Of a stretch of 64,000 nt of DNA, positions 23,009-35,396 are shown in pieces. Positions within the stretch are counted from its first letter, which is position 1; every line of letters begins with the position of its first letter. The translations under genes and the position numbers were made by a program. The DNA is from Hofstenia miamia (taxonomy: Eukaryota; Xenacoelomorpha; Acoela). The stretch spans positions 892,790 through 956,789 of the forward strand of contig SCFE01000078.1 of the NCBI GenBank assembly GCA_004352715.1, given 5' to 3'. The notes beneath the pieces were generated by a model, which saw nothing but the letters and a program-made list of their open reading frames with translations, made no database searches and was not told where the DNA came from.

Positions 23009-24555
23009 AAAAAACCTAAGATATACACAGATATAAAAAACCCAGATATATATTAATGTTTATAAAAACGGAGACAATTTTATGTTTCATATCAAGTATG
23101 GTTACCATTTACAACAAAATGAACATTTAATAATGACATTCAGTTGTAACAAGCTCTTATATAAAATCAACAAAAAGTTATATTTAAAATTAAATTGCCG
23201 AATATTTGAGAACTAACAGGTATATATAATGCCTATTGTATTTGACTACCATACTTCATTTTCATGGAATTTTCTGCATCAACTGTTGTACCACATTGAA
23301 TGTTACTTTCAAAGAAAACTTGAAAGTGATTTGATCTCTTAGTTTTTTTTATTTGAGACATAGCGTTACTATTTATAGTAAGAGTTTTCGAACTATACAA
23401 AAATTGGGAAAAAGAGATTTAATTTTTTTCTGATTCATAGCAGCCTGATATATATCCAGCTATGTTTCAGTGTCTGTTGAAGATCCTCTTCGAAGTTAGC
23501 ATTACAGCCCCAGAATTAACTTTTTTGACTCCCAATATAAAAACAATCAACATCACGCACGCCCTTGGCACATTTCTTCTACGAGTTGAACACGGAAGGC
23601 CTACATGAAGCATCGTCACTAAATATAGTTATCGCTTTAGCATGAAAATCTTCTGCTTTGCAACCAGATGTCATAAAATCTGGAAACTTGCATATGTTTA
23701 AAAAAGACGTTCATGTAATTGATCAATAGGTTTTTTGACAACCAAGAAAAAGTATTAATTCCAATAAAGAATACCTTGCGACTATATTGTCTCACAAACT
23801 GGTGGATTAAATTGTATAATGCAGTGGTGAATACTATATTTTTGAAAGATATAATGCAATATTTACAAGCAATCGCTTAAATTTTTCCATTCTTGTCTTG
23901 GTTTGTTAAAATTTGCTATAGGTAATGAAAAAACCAAAATATACCTTATTTCGTATTTATCCAATTCAATTCTAAAATTAGGATGAGATTTTGAATACTC
24001 ATTAACACATGTCGTCTAACGATTTGGAAATTTTTACATCTGTTGAATTATTATGTTGCATATAGAATGAACCATTGTTACTTAGAGTGTATTTAAATAA
24101 GCACGCTTTTCTTTGTAAAATATGCCAGATATCTTCCTTGAATGAAATTTTTTATCGAATAATTACATTTTAATAGTCATTAAAATAATTTAGTGCACAT
24201 AATTTTAACATTTTTGCAGTATGTTTATCTTTGCAGATATAGAAAAGCAATATTTAACTGTATGGTATTGGTGAGGTAGAGCACAGCTGTGCGTGAAAAT
24301 TACTCAAATGCTATGGATTATATAATTTATAAATAAAATGTTGAAAAATAACATTTACATTTTAAGTTTTTCCATTTCAGTGTTAGATTATGCTATAAAT
24401 TTATTCAAATTTGGTCTAATAAATTAAAAAATTAGGTAATCATGAAATGCTATGAATTGGCATAAATTTAAGTGGGGCCATATGCACATTTGATTATTCA
24501 TACCTACACCTACATACTAAACGATTATTCAAATTAGTGATGCATACAACAGAAT

Positions 24556-24558
<3 letters not shown>
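23009..24558. other. Upstream of the transporter gene; possible decayed coding segment at 23480-23700
   Basis: On the minus strand about 23690-23450 has coding-like composition: TSGCKAEDFHAKAITIFSDD, then SCRPSVFNS, a stop, KKCAKGVRDVDCFYIGSQKS, a stop, and FWGCNANFEEDLQQTLKHSW. It is cysteine-rich and interrupted by two stops. I do not recognise the family. The rest is AT-rich without features. Confidence 0.3.

Positions 24559-24624
<66 letters not shown>
24559..24624. repeat. (AT)n microsatellite, longest in the window
   Basis: About 66 bases of uninterrupted alternating TA. Confidence 0.97.
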
Positions 24625-24626
<2 letters not shown>

Positions 24627-25071
24627 CAGTAAATATATTTGCGCAGAATTTCATCTCAATAATATTGTAACATATTGTAATGCATTGAAATATCAGTGGA
24701 AGCTGCTTTTAGAAAAATTACCACTCAGCTTGATATTTTTATATAACTTTTAAAAAAAAGCATAATGACATTAACAGACGTTTTTTTAGATAAAAACTCT
24801 TAGCCACAATATTTAATAGACGCATACATTGCAAAATTATATTGCTAGCAAATTTGTTGCGCAATGCAATCATTTTCAAAAAATTCATTACCTCTTTTTC
24901 CTTAATATTTTTGTTTATGCTTTCTTTTCAACACACATTATATAACATTAAATGAAAATATGCAAAACTTTACTTAATCTAGTATCGTGTGGGGTAACCT
25001 AGATAATTGAAAACTTTCTGTAGACATCTGGGAATTAATAAAAATAATTTATGATTTTTTAACCTGGATAG

Positions 25072-25484
25072 CATTAAATTCGGCCTCGACTCTCGTCCTA
25101 ACATCCCACCAAATTCCAATTTTCTTGTGAGTTTTCCAGATGGTCCTTGCACCATCCTAAACGCTTCCGTATTTATATTCTGCTTATAATGGGCTTTTGA
25201 GCAGCTCTTCTACTCCAAATTCCCTTTTTCCTCAAACACCAATGCACAGTTTCATAGGTGACATTCTTATTATAACTTTAATCTCATTGAGTATCTCAAG
25301 TTGTCTCGTGAGGACAAATTGGGAAGTTGGCATCCTGAAACTCCTTGATCTTGAGGTGGTTTTGCGGGGAGGCCCTGGAGAATTATTTAGCAGAATTTGT
25401 CCATTGCTTTTATAATTGGCGCTTGATCTTCCAACTGAAAATTGAGAAGTTTCCTTATTTCCTATTGTGGATATGTCTTGGCAT
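25072..25484 (-). pseudogene. Tc1-like transposase, N-terminal and central relic
   Basis: Minus-strand reading starts MPRHIHNRK and continues through damaged sequence to GPPRKTTSRSRS (the GRPRKTT hinge of the paired-type DNA-binding domain), then after a shift TYETVHWCLRKKGIWSRRAA, QKPIISRI, a stop, and RKRLGWCKDHLENSQENWN. This is the second helix-turn-helix and the linker before the catalytic core in Tc1 transposases. The catalytic DDE part is absent downstream, so the copy is truncated as well as frameshifted. Confidence 0.72.
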
Positions 25485-25654
25485 TGTTTTGTTTACTTAG
25501 ATTAAAAAAAGACAGCGCTATGAACAGTTCGCGATGCCAGTCATGTACCTCATACAATTAGGGCTCGAAACATTTCGAAAATGACTATATATCTACTTTG
25601 CATATTTTTGTAATTGCAATAGTATCGCAAAGTCTATATATACTTATATATATA

Positions 25655-26296
25655 CAGTGCTGGCAATAAAGATCCGGACACTTAAGCGGATTAATAATCC
25701 GCCGTCATCACAGCACGCTGTGAGGTAATAATTAGCTTTTAAGTGGCTAGCGCGTAATTGACACCTCTTCGCTATTGGTTAATATTACAACGATGCCTCT
25801 TTATGCTAAATAACACCTACAGGCGTCAGTTAACAGATTATGTGTTAATTTGATCGTGTCACAAAGATCCGGACGCTATAATTAATCCCAATTAACGCTT
25901 ATATTAACCATTTTAACTGCACATTATCATTATCTGCCTGTTCCTTGGCATTGAATAGTTGCACGAAAAGCCTCTAAAAGACATTATGCCCAACAAGACA
26001 ACTCCAGCAGCAATTCGCGAGTTGATTGTGAAAAAACACGAAGATGGCCTTTCAGTTCGCGGTATTTCTGCTCTTGTTGAAGTTCCCAAAAGCACTGTAG
26101 GCGAGATTATTAAAAAATATAAAGAAACTGGCTCGTCTACACCAGGAAAAAGTCCGGGAAGACCCAAGAAAGTGAGCGAAAAGTCTCAGAAAACACTAAT
26201 CAGACAGTCTAAAATTAACCCAAACCTGACTGCTGGCGAACTTAAGCAACATTGGGCCGACGGATCGAAAGTCTCAGCAAGAACTGTACGTGGAAT
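25655..26296 (+). mobile_element. Tc1-like transposon 5' part with IR/DR-type end, interrupted by a hAT element
   Basis: The left terminus is CAGTGCTGGCAATAAAGATC directly after TA (25653-25654), the standard Tc1 arrangement. The subterminal motif AAAGATCCGGAC occurs at about 25668 and again at about 25863, giving two direct copies within the end, as in IR/DR-type Tc1 elements where the transposase binds twice. The transposase frame follows at 25986 and is cut at 26297 by a hAT-type terminus. The rest of the element is expected beyond the hAT insertion, in or after the 26.67-27.44 kb gap. Confidence 0.78.
25986..26296 (+). pseudogene. Tc1-like transposase, N-terminal DNA-binding part
   Basis: The start is set at the ATG of MPNKTTPAAIRELIV, typical for Tc1 transposases; an in-frame TTG further upstream is not needed. 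The frame is intact for about 103 codons: helix-turn-helix 1 (VRGISALVEVPKSTVGEIIK), hinge SPGRPKKVSEK with the GRP AT-hook-like motif, and helix-turn-helix 2 (NLTAGELKQHW...VSARTVRGI). It breaks where the expected RRRL and DDE core would follow, because of the hAT insertion. The long minus-strand frame over it is a shadow. Confidence 0.82.
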
Positions 26297-26665
26297 TAAG
26301 GCTGTGCGATTCTCTGATTTTTGAATTCGATTCGATTCGATTTTCCATTTTTTCGATTCGATTTCGATTCAATTTTTTTCCTATTTTTTGAAAAGAAATT
26401 GTTTACAAACGTTAATTGTGAAATTTTATAAATTTTCATGCAAAAACACAAGAAACTTGACACTATCAGTTTTTAGCGATTCACGTCTGTTTGTCATAGT
26501 GTTACCGCTGGTACTCCACACTCTCTCACTGGCAGTGGCAGCTCCAGGCAAAAAATTCACCTTTTTAAAATCTGCAGTCATATAATGGGCAGTCATACTG
26601 ATAAATGGAACTGCTGCTCGAGATGTCCAGATATCACTTGTTATTGCAATAGAAGTAGGAGAGTC
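26297..26665 (-). mobile_element. Internally deleted hAT element nested in the Tc1 transposon (runs into a gap)
   Basis: The outer end is TAAGGCTGTGCGATTCTCTG, followed by repeated TTCGATTCGATT-type subterminal motifs (26320-26375), the layout of many hAT ends. On the minus strand, 26665-26426 is one open frame ending TAA: ITSDIWTSRAAVPFISM, then directly the C-terminal dimerisation block PGAATASERVWSTSGNTMTN and RRESLKTDSVKFLVFLHENL. In complete hAT transposases these two blocks are several hundred residues apart, so most of the catalytic domain is deleted. The other end lies in the gap, so its TIR and 8-bp duplication cannot be checked. Confidence 0.75.
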
Positions 26666-27443
26666 NNNNNNNNNNNNNNNNNNNNNNNNNNNNNNNNNNN
26701 NNNNNNNNNNNNNNNNNNNNNNNNNNNNNNNNNNNNNNNNNNNNNNNNNNNNNNNNNNNNNNNNNNNNNNNNNNNNNNNNNNNNNNNNNNNNNNNNNNNN
26801 NNNNNNNNNNNNNNNNNNNNNNNNNNNNNNNNNNNNNNNNNNNNNNNNNNNNNNNNNNNNNNNNNNNNNNNNNNNNNNNNNNNNNNNNNNNNNNNNNNNN
26901 NNNNNNNNNNNNNNNNNNNNNNNNNNNNNNNNNNNNNNNNNNNNNNNNNNNNNNNNNNNNNNNNNNNNNNNNNNNNNNNNNNNNNNNNNNNNNNNNNNNN
27001 NNNNNNNNNNNNNNNNNNNNNNNNNNNNNNNNNNNNNNNNNNNNNNNNNNNNNNNNNNNNNNNNNNNNNNNNNNNNNNNNNNNNNNNNNNNNNNNNNNNN
27101 NNNNNNNNNNNNNNNNNNNNNNNNNNNNNNNNNNNNNNNNNNNNNNNNNNNNNNNNNNNNNNNNNNNNNNNNNNNNNNNNNNNNNNNNNNNNNNNNNNNN
27201 NNNNNNNNNNNNNNNNNNNNNNNNNNNNNNNNNNNNNNNNNNNNNNNNNNNNNNNNNNNNNNNNNNNNNNNNNNNNNNNNNNNNNNNNNNNNNNNNNNNN
27301 NNNNNNNNNNNNNNNNNNNNNNNNNNNNNNNNNNNNNNNNNNNNNNNNNNNNNNNNNNNNNNNNNNNNNNNNNNNNNNNNNNNNNNNNNNNNNNNNNNNN
27401 NNNNNNNNNNNNNNNNNNNNNNNNNNNNNNNNNNNNNNNNNNN
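26666..27443. other. Assembly gap, 778 N
   Basis: Begins inside the hAT coding remnant and ends at an (AT)n tract (27444-27472). Confidence 0.99.
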
Positions 27444-27472
<29 letters not shown>

Positions 27473-27474
<2 letters not shown>

Positions 27475-28669
27475 TTCAAAATTGTTATCAATTCGAACCT
27501 ATCAAATATATATATTAATACAAAAATAATGCTCTATTTCATTGATTTTATGTAATCAAGATCTTAAATTGTACATGTATGGTAAACGCATGATTACATG
27601 GAATTAAGTCTAAATTCATCATGAATTTCAAGTCCTGTTTTAAGCAATTATTGACCCAAATTCATGCCCATTTTGAAAAAAAATATTTCTAGAGCAGCAC
27701 GAAATCAAGCGCTTTTTAAACGACAATTTTCTTTAGACAACAGATAAATGCATTTTATTTTTACAATGCTTGTCAAATCATTTCCCCCTTTTTCACAAGC
27801 TGTTTTTCAATTTCCCAAACTAATTACTTTGAATATTTTATTTTTATTGCTGTGCTGTAAAAACCTTCGACATGCAAAAACAATATGCAAATCGTTTTAC
27901 ACATAATATTCTAGCCAGTTTCTATTTTTCTACCAACTTTCCTAAAATGACCATGATTTTGAATCAAATTTGGATTGTGGAAAATTGAGTTTAGGTTGTC
28001 TTGGTTCATTAAGATCTAGGTCTATTTTAGGTTTGGTTAACTATTACTATTGACGACTTAGTATTAGTATTTGTTTACCAAATCGAAATTTTTTTCAATG
28101 TTCGATAAGGGAAATTCTTTTGTTAGTCTTTCTGATGAGATTGAAACCTTTTCCAATTTGCTGTTAATGGTAAATTCAAGCTATTTATGTGTGTTCGCTC
28201 TGGGTAGTCATAGTCATTCTCAGTTTCAGTAAGAGTACAACAGATATCATCAGTTGGTTTATGATGACATACTTTGCATTTATATCGAATTCTACCAAAA
28301 AGACAATTGTGATAAGGCAAAATACTTTCAGACATATGCAAACTATTTATATGTAATTAAATTCTACTATGCTTTGATAGATACATGCTATGAACACATT
28401 TACAAAAAATTACAAATCTGACCGTTAGTCTACTAGTGTTGCACATATGCAGTCCACATGTATGTAGGTAAGGCAGTGCAAATTTAATACACCTTATTTC
28501 CCACATTCACATATAAATTCTTTTTATTATATATTTTTACTGATTATTAATATACATATTTTGTTCTGATAAATTTTGAGGCACAACTGAATCGTATTTG
28601 GAGTGGGCACTCAAGTCCTTTCAGGGGGGGCACGTTTCTCTGAGTACCCGCTGTGGCTACGACCTTTCA
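27473..28669. other. No gene recognised
   Basis: AT-rich. A minus-strand frame of 72 codons (28341-28123) has a CKVC...DDICC cysteine pattern and acidic stretches but matches no family I know and has no supporting splice context. Confidence 0.35.
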
Positions 28670-28683
28670 TATATATATATATA

Positions 28684-29134
28684 NNNNNNNNNNNNNNNNN
28701 NNNNNNNNNNNNNNNNNNNNNNNNNNNNNNNNNNNNNNNNNNNNNNNNNNNNNNNNNNNNNNNNNNNNNNNNNNNNNNNNNNNNNNNNNNNNNNNNNNNN
28801 NNNNNNNNNNNNNNNNNNNNNNNNNNNNNNNNNNNNNNNNNNNNNNNNNNNNNNNNNNNNNNNNNNNNNNNNNNNNNNNNNNNNNNNNNNNNNNNNNNNN
28901 NNNNNNNNNNNNNNNNNNNNNNNNNNNNNNNNNNNNNNNNNNNNNNNNNNNNNNNNNNNNNNNNNNNNNNNNNNNNNNNNNNNNNNNNNNNNNNNNNNNN
29001 NNNNNNNNNNNNNNNNNNNNNNNNNNNNNNNNNNNNNNNNNNNNNNNNNNNNNNNNNNNNNNNNNNNNNNNNNNNNNNNNNNNNNNNNNNNNNNNNNNNN
29101 NNNNNNNNNNNNNNNNNNNNNNNNNNNNNNNNNN
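28684..29134. other. Assembly gap, 451 N, between two (AT)n tracts
   Basis: (AT)n at 28670-28683 before it and at 29135-29147 after it. Confidence 0.99.
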
Positions 29135-29147
29135 ATATATATATATT

Positions 29148-32100
29148 TTTCAAAGTACGACCGTCGAAATTTAATATGGACAATCCCAAAACTTTTTAAT
29201 TACAATAAGCGCAAAAACAACTCTATAACGAAATAGACTTACATTGTGAGCTGCTGTACTGGCAGAGTGTATTTACACACAATGTCGAATTTAATGAACG
29301 CCAAGCGCTATCTAATCGTTGTTTAAATTTATCAAATGGCAATCATGCTGGTATGACGCAAGGCTTTCATTGAGATTGATGCATCGCATTTTTGTCTAGA
29401 CTTTAAAAGATTGATTTAATAATAGCTGACACGCTAGTTACACTATTGTAAGTCCAATGCAATCCAATCCAATATCAAAATTAGCAAGAATCTTCAAATT
29501 GCAATCCAATTGAATTGCAATCAATTTACTAATCCAGATTTCCTGAAGATTTGTCCTAGATTGTTGTATTGGTGAAGTACTGGAAAAGCTTCTCTATTTT
29601 TCATTGAAAATGTCAACTTTTAACATTTCTAACATTCAGGTAATCAAGAAATCGAAAATCTATGGGAATAATAACTAACCTCAAAATATTTCTGTTTACG
29701 TACATAGACTATTCAAATCATTTCAAGCGTGCCGACTAACAGACAGTTCTCCCACCTTTAGTCTGTTATTTCATTAGTCATAAGTTTATAAATCTTAATA
29801 AATAAACCATACAAAACTAACTTTATATGCAGGTTAAGGTAAATAACCCCCCCCTCTAAATGTGTTATTAAAGTAAATTACAAAGGTAAATAATTTTATG
29901 CCATGTGCCTTCAAATTCTACAAAATTTAGTTTAATGAAATTATATGGCATTTACATCCCAAGCACACAGTCTTCCCGAAAACTTAGACAATTACAGTAT
30001 GTTATTTAAAAGAAATACAATTTTGAATATTGTAGGAAAATTAGCTGAGTGTGGAAGAGCATAAGATTTTCTTTTATGATGCAATATAAAATACATTTCC
30101 AGAAATTAATAATTCTTTCAAGCGATGGAAAGCATTGTCATTTATATACCTTTTCTAGTTAATTGTGTGATCTGACATAGGTCATGGCATACAATGCTAA
30201 TATAGTAAACGATGAATTGAAGAAGTAGCATTAATTTGCAAAAGAGCCATAAAAAATAAAATAGCTGTGAAATTTGTGGAAGTTTAATAAAATCATTCTA
30301 AATACAATCCAATTGGAATTAAATAAATTGCTATCTTTGCTGTTCCAACAAATTCCAATACAATTCCAATGACCAATTGGAATCCGAGTGGTTTGCAATT
30401 CAAATAAACAAGCCTGACTATCGCATATAATAGTAAACAATAATAAACTTTATTTTTACACTCAAACGCCAAAGATTTAAACTTAGAGTAACGTAAATCC
30501 TTTGAAAATTGGCATCCTTAAAATTCAATTTTTTAACAATTTTTCATTTACTGTTGCATGTATAAATAGTACCACTAATAAATATCAATTTGCTTTGGTC
30601 TAGGCTAGTTAATGAAATGAGTACATGTATTACTCTATTATACAAAATTCATTATATTTAAATAAAAAGTAGACTTAAAGAAACATTCATTTCTTAATTT
30701 TTGGGATTTGTTCGGTATATTACTTGATCAATATATTTGTCAAAAAGGATTTGGTACTATTTAATATTCTGGCTTTATATTGGGTGCGTTCGTTCTATAC
30801 GGCTACATATCATAACTTCAATTTAACCCAAAATTAGCAAAATTATTATTGCGATTATGAAATCAATGATTCTCGTTTCTGCGATTCTTCAGAAAAATTT
30901 TATGCAATGTCAAATTCCCTTGGAAGTTGGACTGATGTATCCCATAGGGATAGATAGATTAAAACCTCTTTTACTTCATGCTTCGTACTGAATTTTCTAC
31001 CCAGAAGTGGATTTTCAAAAACTGAAATGTGCAGATGAAATAGAAAAGAGAAACAAGTTTCGAAATTCAAATGTAGTGCTCCCTGATTTCACTTGTGAGA
31101 TGAAAAATACAATCTTAATCAATTTTGTGATAAAACACATTAATTAGGACTAAAGAAGTACGTTTCAATTTAAGTTGTAGTAATGTTGTTCTAATTATCT
31201 GTAGGGTGGAGGCGAGGCCGGCGTTCCTCTGATTTTACGAATGATTTTCATAACTATTACTGTTGTTATTTCCAATCGTGTAGTAATTCTGAAAAATATG
31301 AATTTTTGTTCCACAATTTTAAATCACTACGGATTTTTTGTCAGTATCTGAGCTAGGTAAGGGAAAAAGGTGCGCTGGATAGGATTAACTCTCGGGTAAG
31401 ACTTCTTCCCAACAACAAGTATTATGTAAATTTAACTTCTGAGTCACTAAGTGAAAGCAAAATGAACGAATCAATCAAATTTCTTAGGGTGTACTTTATA
31501 TCTCTACTGAAAAATTCTAAAAACATATTAATATTTTGGGCAATTGCTAAATTTATATTAACTACTTTCATCAAATAACATCATTTATATGGCTTGACAA
31601 ATATCCGGTAAGAATGTGGAACAGGAACAAAAACCTTTCAAAAGCGGATGTTGCCATGCTAGATGTGTGTTATTTCTTTTAGGAAGTGAACTTCTTGCAA
31701 TAATTATAATACTACAAAAATTGTTGTTTAATTTTTTTAATATATAAAATAATAGTTGAAAATTTTGTTTAGGTATTTTTATGAAATATCGAATTACCAG
31801 AAATCCCGTCATTTTGTCCTTGAAAACATCTCAATGATTGATATTATTCGTGGCGAATGCCATATACACAAGCATTTGAAAGTAGTATTCGTGTTTTAAT
31901 CCTTAATCTGGCTTACATTTTTAGATTCAAAATACCCAGAAAATTTATATTTTGATCAATAAACAACTCAACTATAAAAAATTATTTCACGGGAAAGTAC
32001 ATAATACGTGCATGAGAGTTAGATACTTGTCTTAATTAAGATATTTCAGTCAATTAAAAGACGTAGTCTGCCCCTTGGTAATGAGCGCATATAACAATGC

Positions 32101-35090
32101 CAAAGAGAGAAAGATAAGTTCTCAAAAACATTGTAATTGGGCCATAAGGTCAATTCAGTTTGTAAGAAACATTAACCAGTTCACTACATAATATTCAATA
32201 TCATATCAACAACTTAAAATACCCAATAACTTTTACTTTGTAAATTGTATAAGTTAATTCGACAAAAATATCCAATACATAAAATTAAATATACTGTCAA
32301 GAAATAAACAAAAGTTGATAGATAAATCCAAAAAATTCAGTGTACTTAGCAAAGTCCTTCTCAAATGCAGTTTACAAGCTATACAGAACAGTCTTGGTTT
32401 AGATATAAGGTCTGCGACAAAATACTTTGGTATATAATTTTCATTTTAAAATATTGTACTAAACAACTTAACCGATAACATTTAAATGCGCATATGCAGT
32501 GCGCATTGTAATTTTGTAAATTTGTATGAAATATTTTTTTATCATTTTATAAAAAATCCTTTTTGCTAATTAAGCATTTTGTTGTTATTGTTATATTTTA
32601 TTTAAGTGGGAAATCAATTTTAGATTCTTTGAAACATTGTTTGATATTCATTTATGCATTCAGAGCATTCACTAAAAACAATAAAATTCCATTAGGCTTA
32701 TGGAAAAATTCCCAGAATAACATTAAGCGAAATGTACTATCTAAATGTGAAGGTAGCAGTATTTGTTACAATCAATATAGAATGCATAGAGTAGAAAGGA
32801 TTTGAATTTTTATAGAATCTGTCCTACTCAGGTAATAAAGCCTCAAAATTACGAAATGTCAAGGAAACTTATATGATGAGAATTGCAACTTTGTAAAGAA
32901 TTTTGATGCAGAAAAACATATATTGAACAAAATATCACGATCATCTGCGTTATAGAATTGCCTTCGAAGTATTTTAAAAACAATTAATTTTTATTTGCAC
33001 TACATATGAATGTTGGATATCCTATTGAAGAACATCTATTCCAATATCAATTAAACTTTTTTAACTATTATGGGAATACAGTAATAAATTTACATTACAT
33101 ATATATATCATATTGTAAAAAATGTGCTATGCTGCAAAGGAATTGTAAAATTTTACCGAGAAATTCACAAATGCACAGCAATACAAAATGAAATCATTGT
33201 AGTGTCGATTAAAATATTGCAATGTTAATGTAATAGTAGTTTAAACAATTTGCCCACATCACACCCGCTCCTTTTTGCAAACTTGATCCAAAACGCGACG
33301 ATGATCATCTATACTATTATATTATAACATCTATTAAAATATTTTAATATTGGTAACACAGAAGTTCTTGACTCGACCAATGAGCCATTGTTATTTTATC
33401 TATAACCATAATAAATTTGTCATTTCTTGAATATTAAGTGCATAATTTAACAAAGTTTAATTATATCAGAAAATTCATTTTGATAAAAACTATAAACTAT
33501 TTGCAAAACAATAATAATATATATATAATATATAAAGGGAGTGTGTGTGTGTTTGTTTGGATTTTCAAGGTTTATAAAAAATAATTTTGGAATGAGTGTA
33601 GTGGGTTATTGTCGTTAGGAATTCATTTTCTATAATGAGATTAATAATAATGATAATAACATCTATGTAGCTATGCGGACCTATCCGTGATTACTAGAAT
33701 GCATAAAAGTCAATCAAATCTAACTGATGTTTTTCCGTCAAAAAAATACCGCAAAATAATATGAGTAGACAATAAAAATGCAAATTTTGCAATTTTCTAG
33801 TGTGGTTGTAATGTTCCTAATGTTTCAAATATTTTGTTAGGTTAAAATTTCATTTTTAGGTTAAAATAAGTTTAAAATCAATTATTTAATTAGTTAATTA
33901 ATTTCTATAAATTTTTACGAAAATGCTTATTAAAATTTGAATTCTTGAACAACCTTTTTCACTCTTCAAAAAATGTTATTAAAAAATCATCATTTTTCTG
34001 TTGAAAATCTTAAACATTTTACATGAATTTTCTTTTTACAGTACCCTTAAGCAATGCATACCCATGCTTGAAGTTGTTATAATTTCAATGTCTTAGTTTT
34101 TGGTTAGTTTTTGTGGTAAAAATACTAAGTTTTTAGGAAAAAACAATATTTGTTTTAGTGTTTACTAGAATATTGAGTATAGGCACAAAAATTAATTATT
34201 ATTACATAGATCAGTAATTGGAAAGTTACAATAAACTTTAGGTGATGATAAAACAAGCAAATGGATTTAAAATTACTGATAAAACACTGAAATACAAGAA
34301 AAAAATTAAAATTAAAATTTCAAGCTATCATTAAGAAATTCTGCTCTACCAATTCATTAATTTTAGCAACAACAGAAGTTTTTTCTAGTATATTACAGGT
34401 TTATTGATTAACTTGAAAAGAAACATCTTCAGGAAGATTTTTAAATATACACCTTTCATAAGAATCTTAACGAACTAAGCAATACTAATAGATATATGTT
34501 GTAAAATATGAAAAATCTCCACGGTAAATTCGTGAAAGAGTTTGCAACAGATGAACTGATGGAATTCCTTCCGTTTTTAAACTATTGCGCAAATACTTTG
34601 ATGAATCATCTTTAGTCGTTGGTTGTTGAATAAATGTGTTCGGTAATGCCAAGAACAGATTTCGTTAGGGGGACAAGAGGGATAACTATAATTTGGCCAA
34701 CACTGAATAATACTCTGAAAGTTATTGTAAATACTTTTTTAACTCTTATGGGCATTCGTATATATTATGTAGGTGATATTGACATACAAATCAGCTAATT
34801 TTTAGTAACTGAAGTTAATAACTATGTAGGGAAGGAAGGTGAATATAATATAAATAATTGCAACTAAAATGTTATTCACTATCGTTATTTTCGAGGTTGG
34901 CAACAGTTTAAGTTTAACCGCAACCCTTACAATTTTTTTTAATCAGCTATTTTATTTCTGTTGAAACACCAATCTGATTGTTAATTTAAGAAATCAGAAT
35001 TTTAATGATTAACCAATTACTTATCCTTCACTAATGCTAAAGTTGCTTAACATAAAACAATAAAAACCCAAATTGCAAGCATTATCAGAT
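29148..35090. other. Long AT-rich stretch, no gene or element recognised
   Basis: All frames are short. At about 29440-29530 and 30300-30380 there are repeated CCAATT/AATTGG-type phrases (TCCAATTGGAATT and similar). No transposon ends or splice-supported exons were seen. Confidence 0.4.
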
Positions 35091-35396
35091 AAGCAATGGT
35101 CCATTAATGGGATTAATGGCCAATAATGGCCATTCATTTGCCAACCATAACCAACAAAATCTTAAAATTTCACAATTTTACAGAGAAAATATTATATCAT
35201 TGTATATAATATATGCCTTACATTAAAGTTTGATTTAAATTTTCAAAAATTGTTACTTATCAGTTTCCTAAATCCATTAATGGTACGACATTGGTCCATT
35301 TATGACATTATTGGATTTATGTGCCATCTAACGAACAAGTAGTAATTATAATGATTTACAATTATGCCAAATCAAATTAAATCTTTGTAGCAAATA

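Noticed and set aside
25913-26167. 84-codon minus-strand frame
   Set aside because: Shadow of the Tc1-like transposase on the plus strand.
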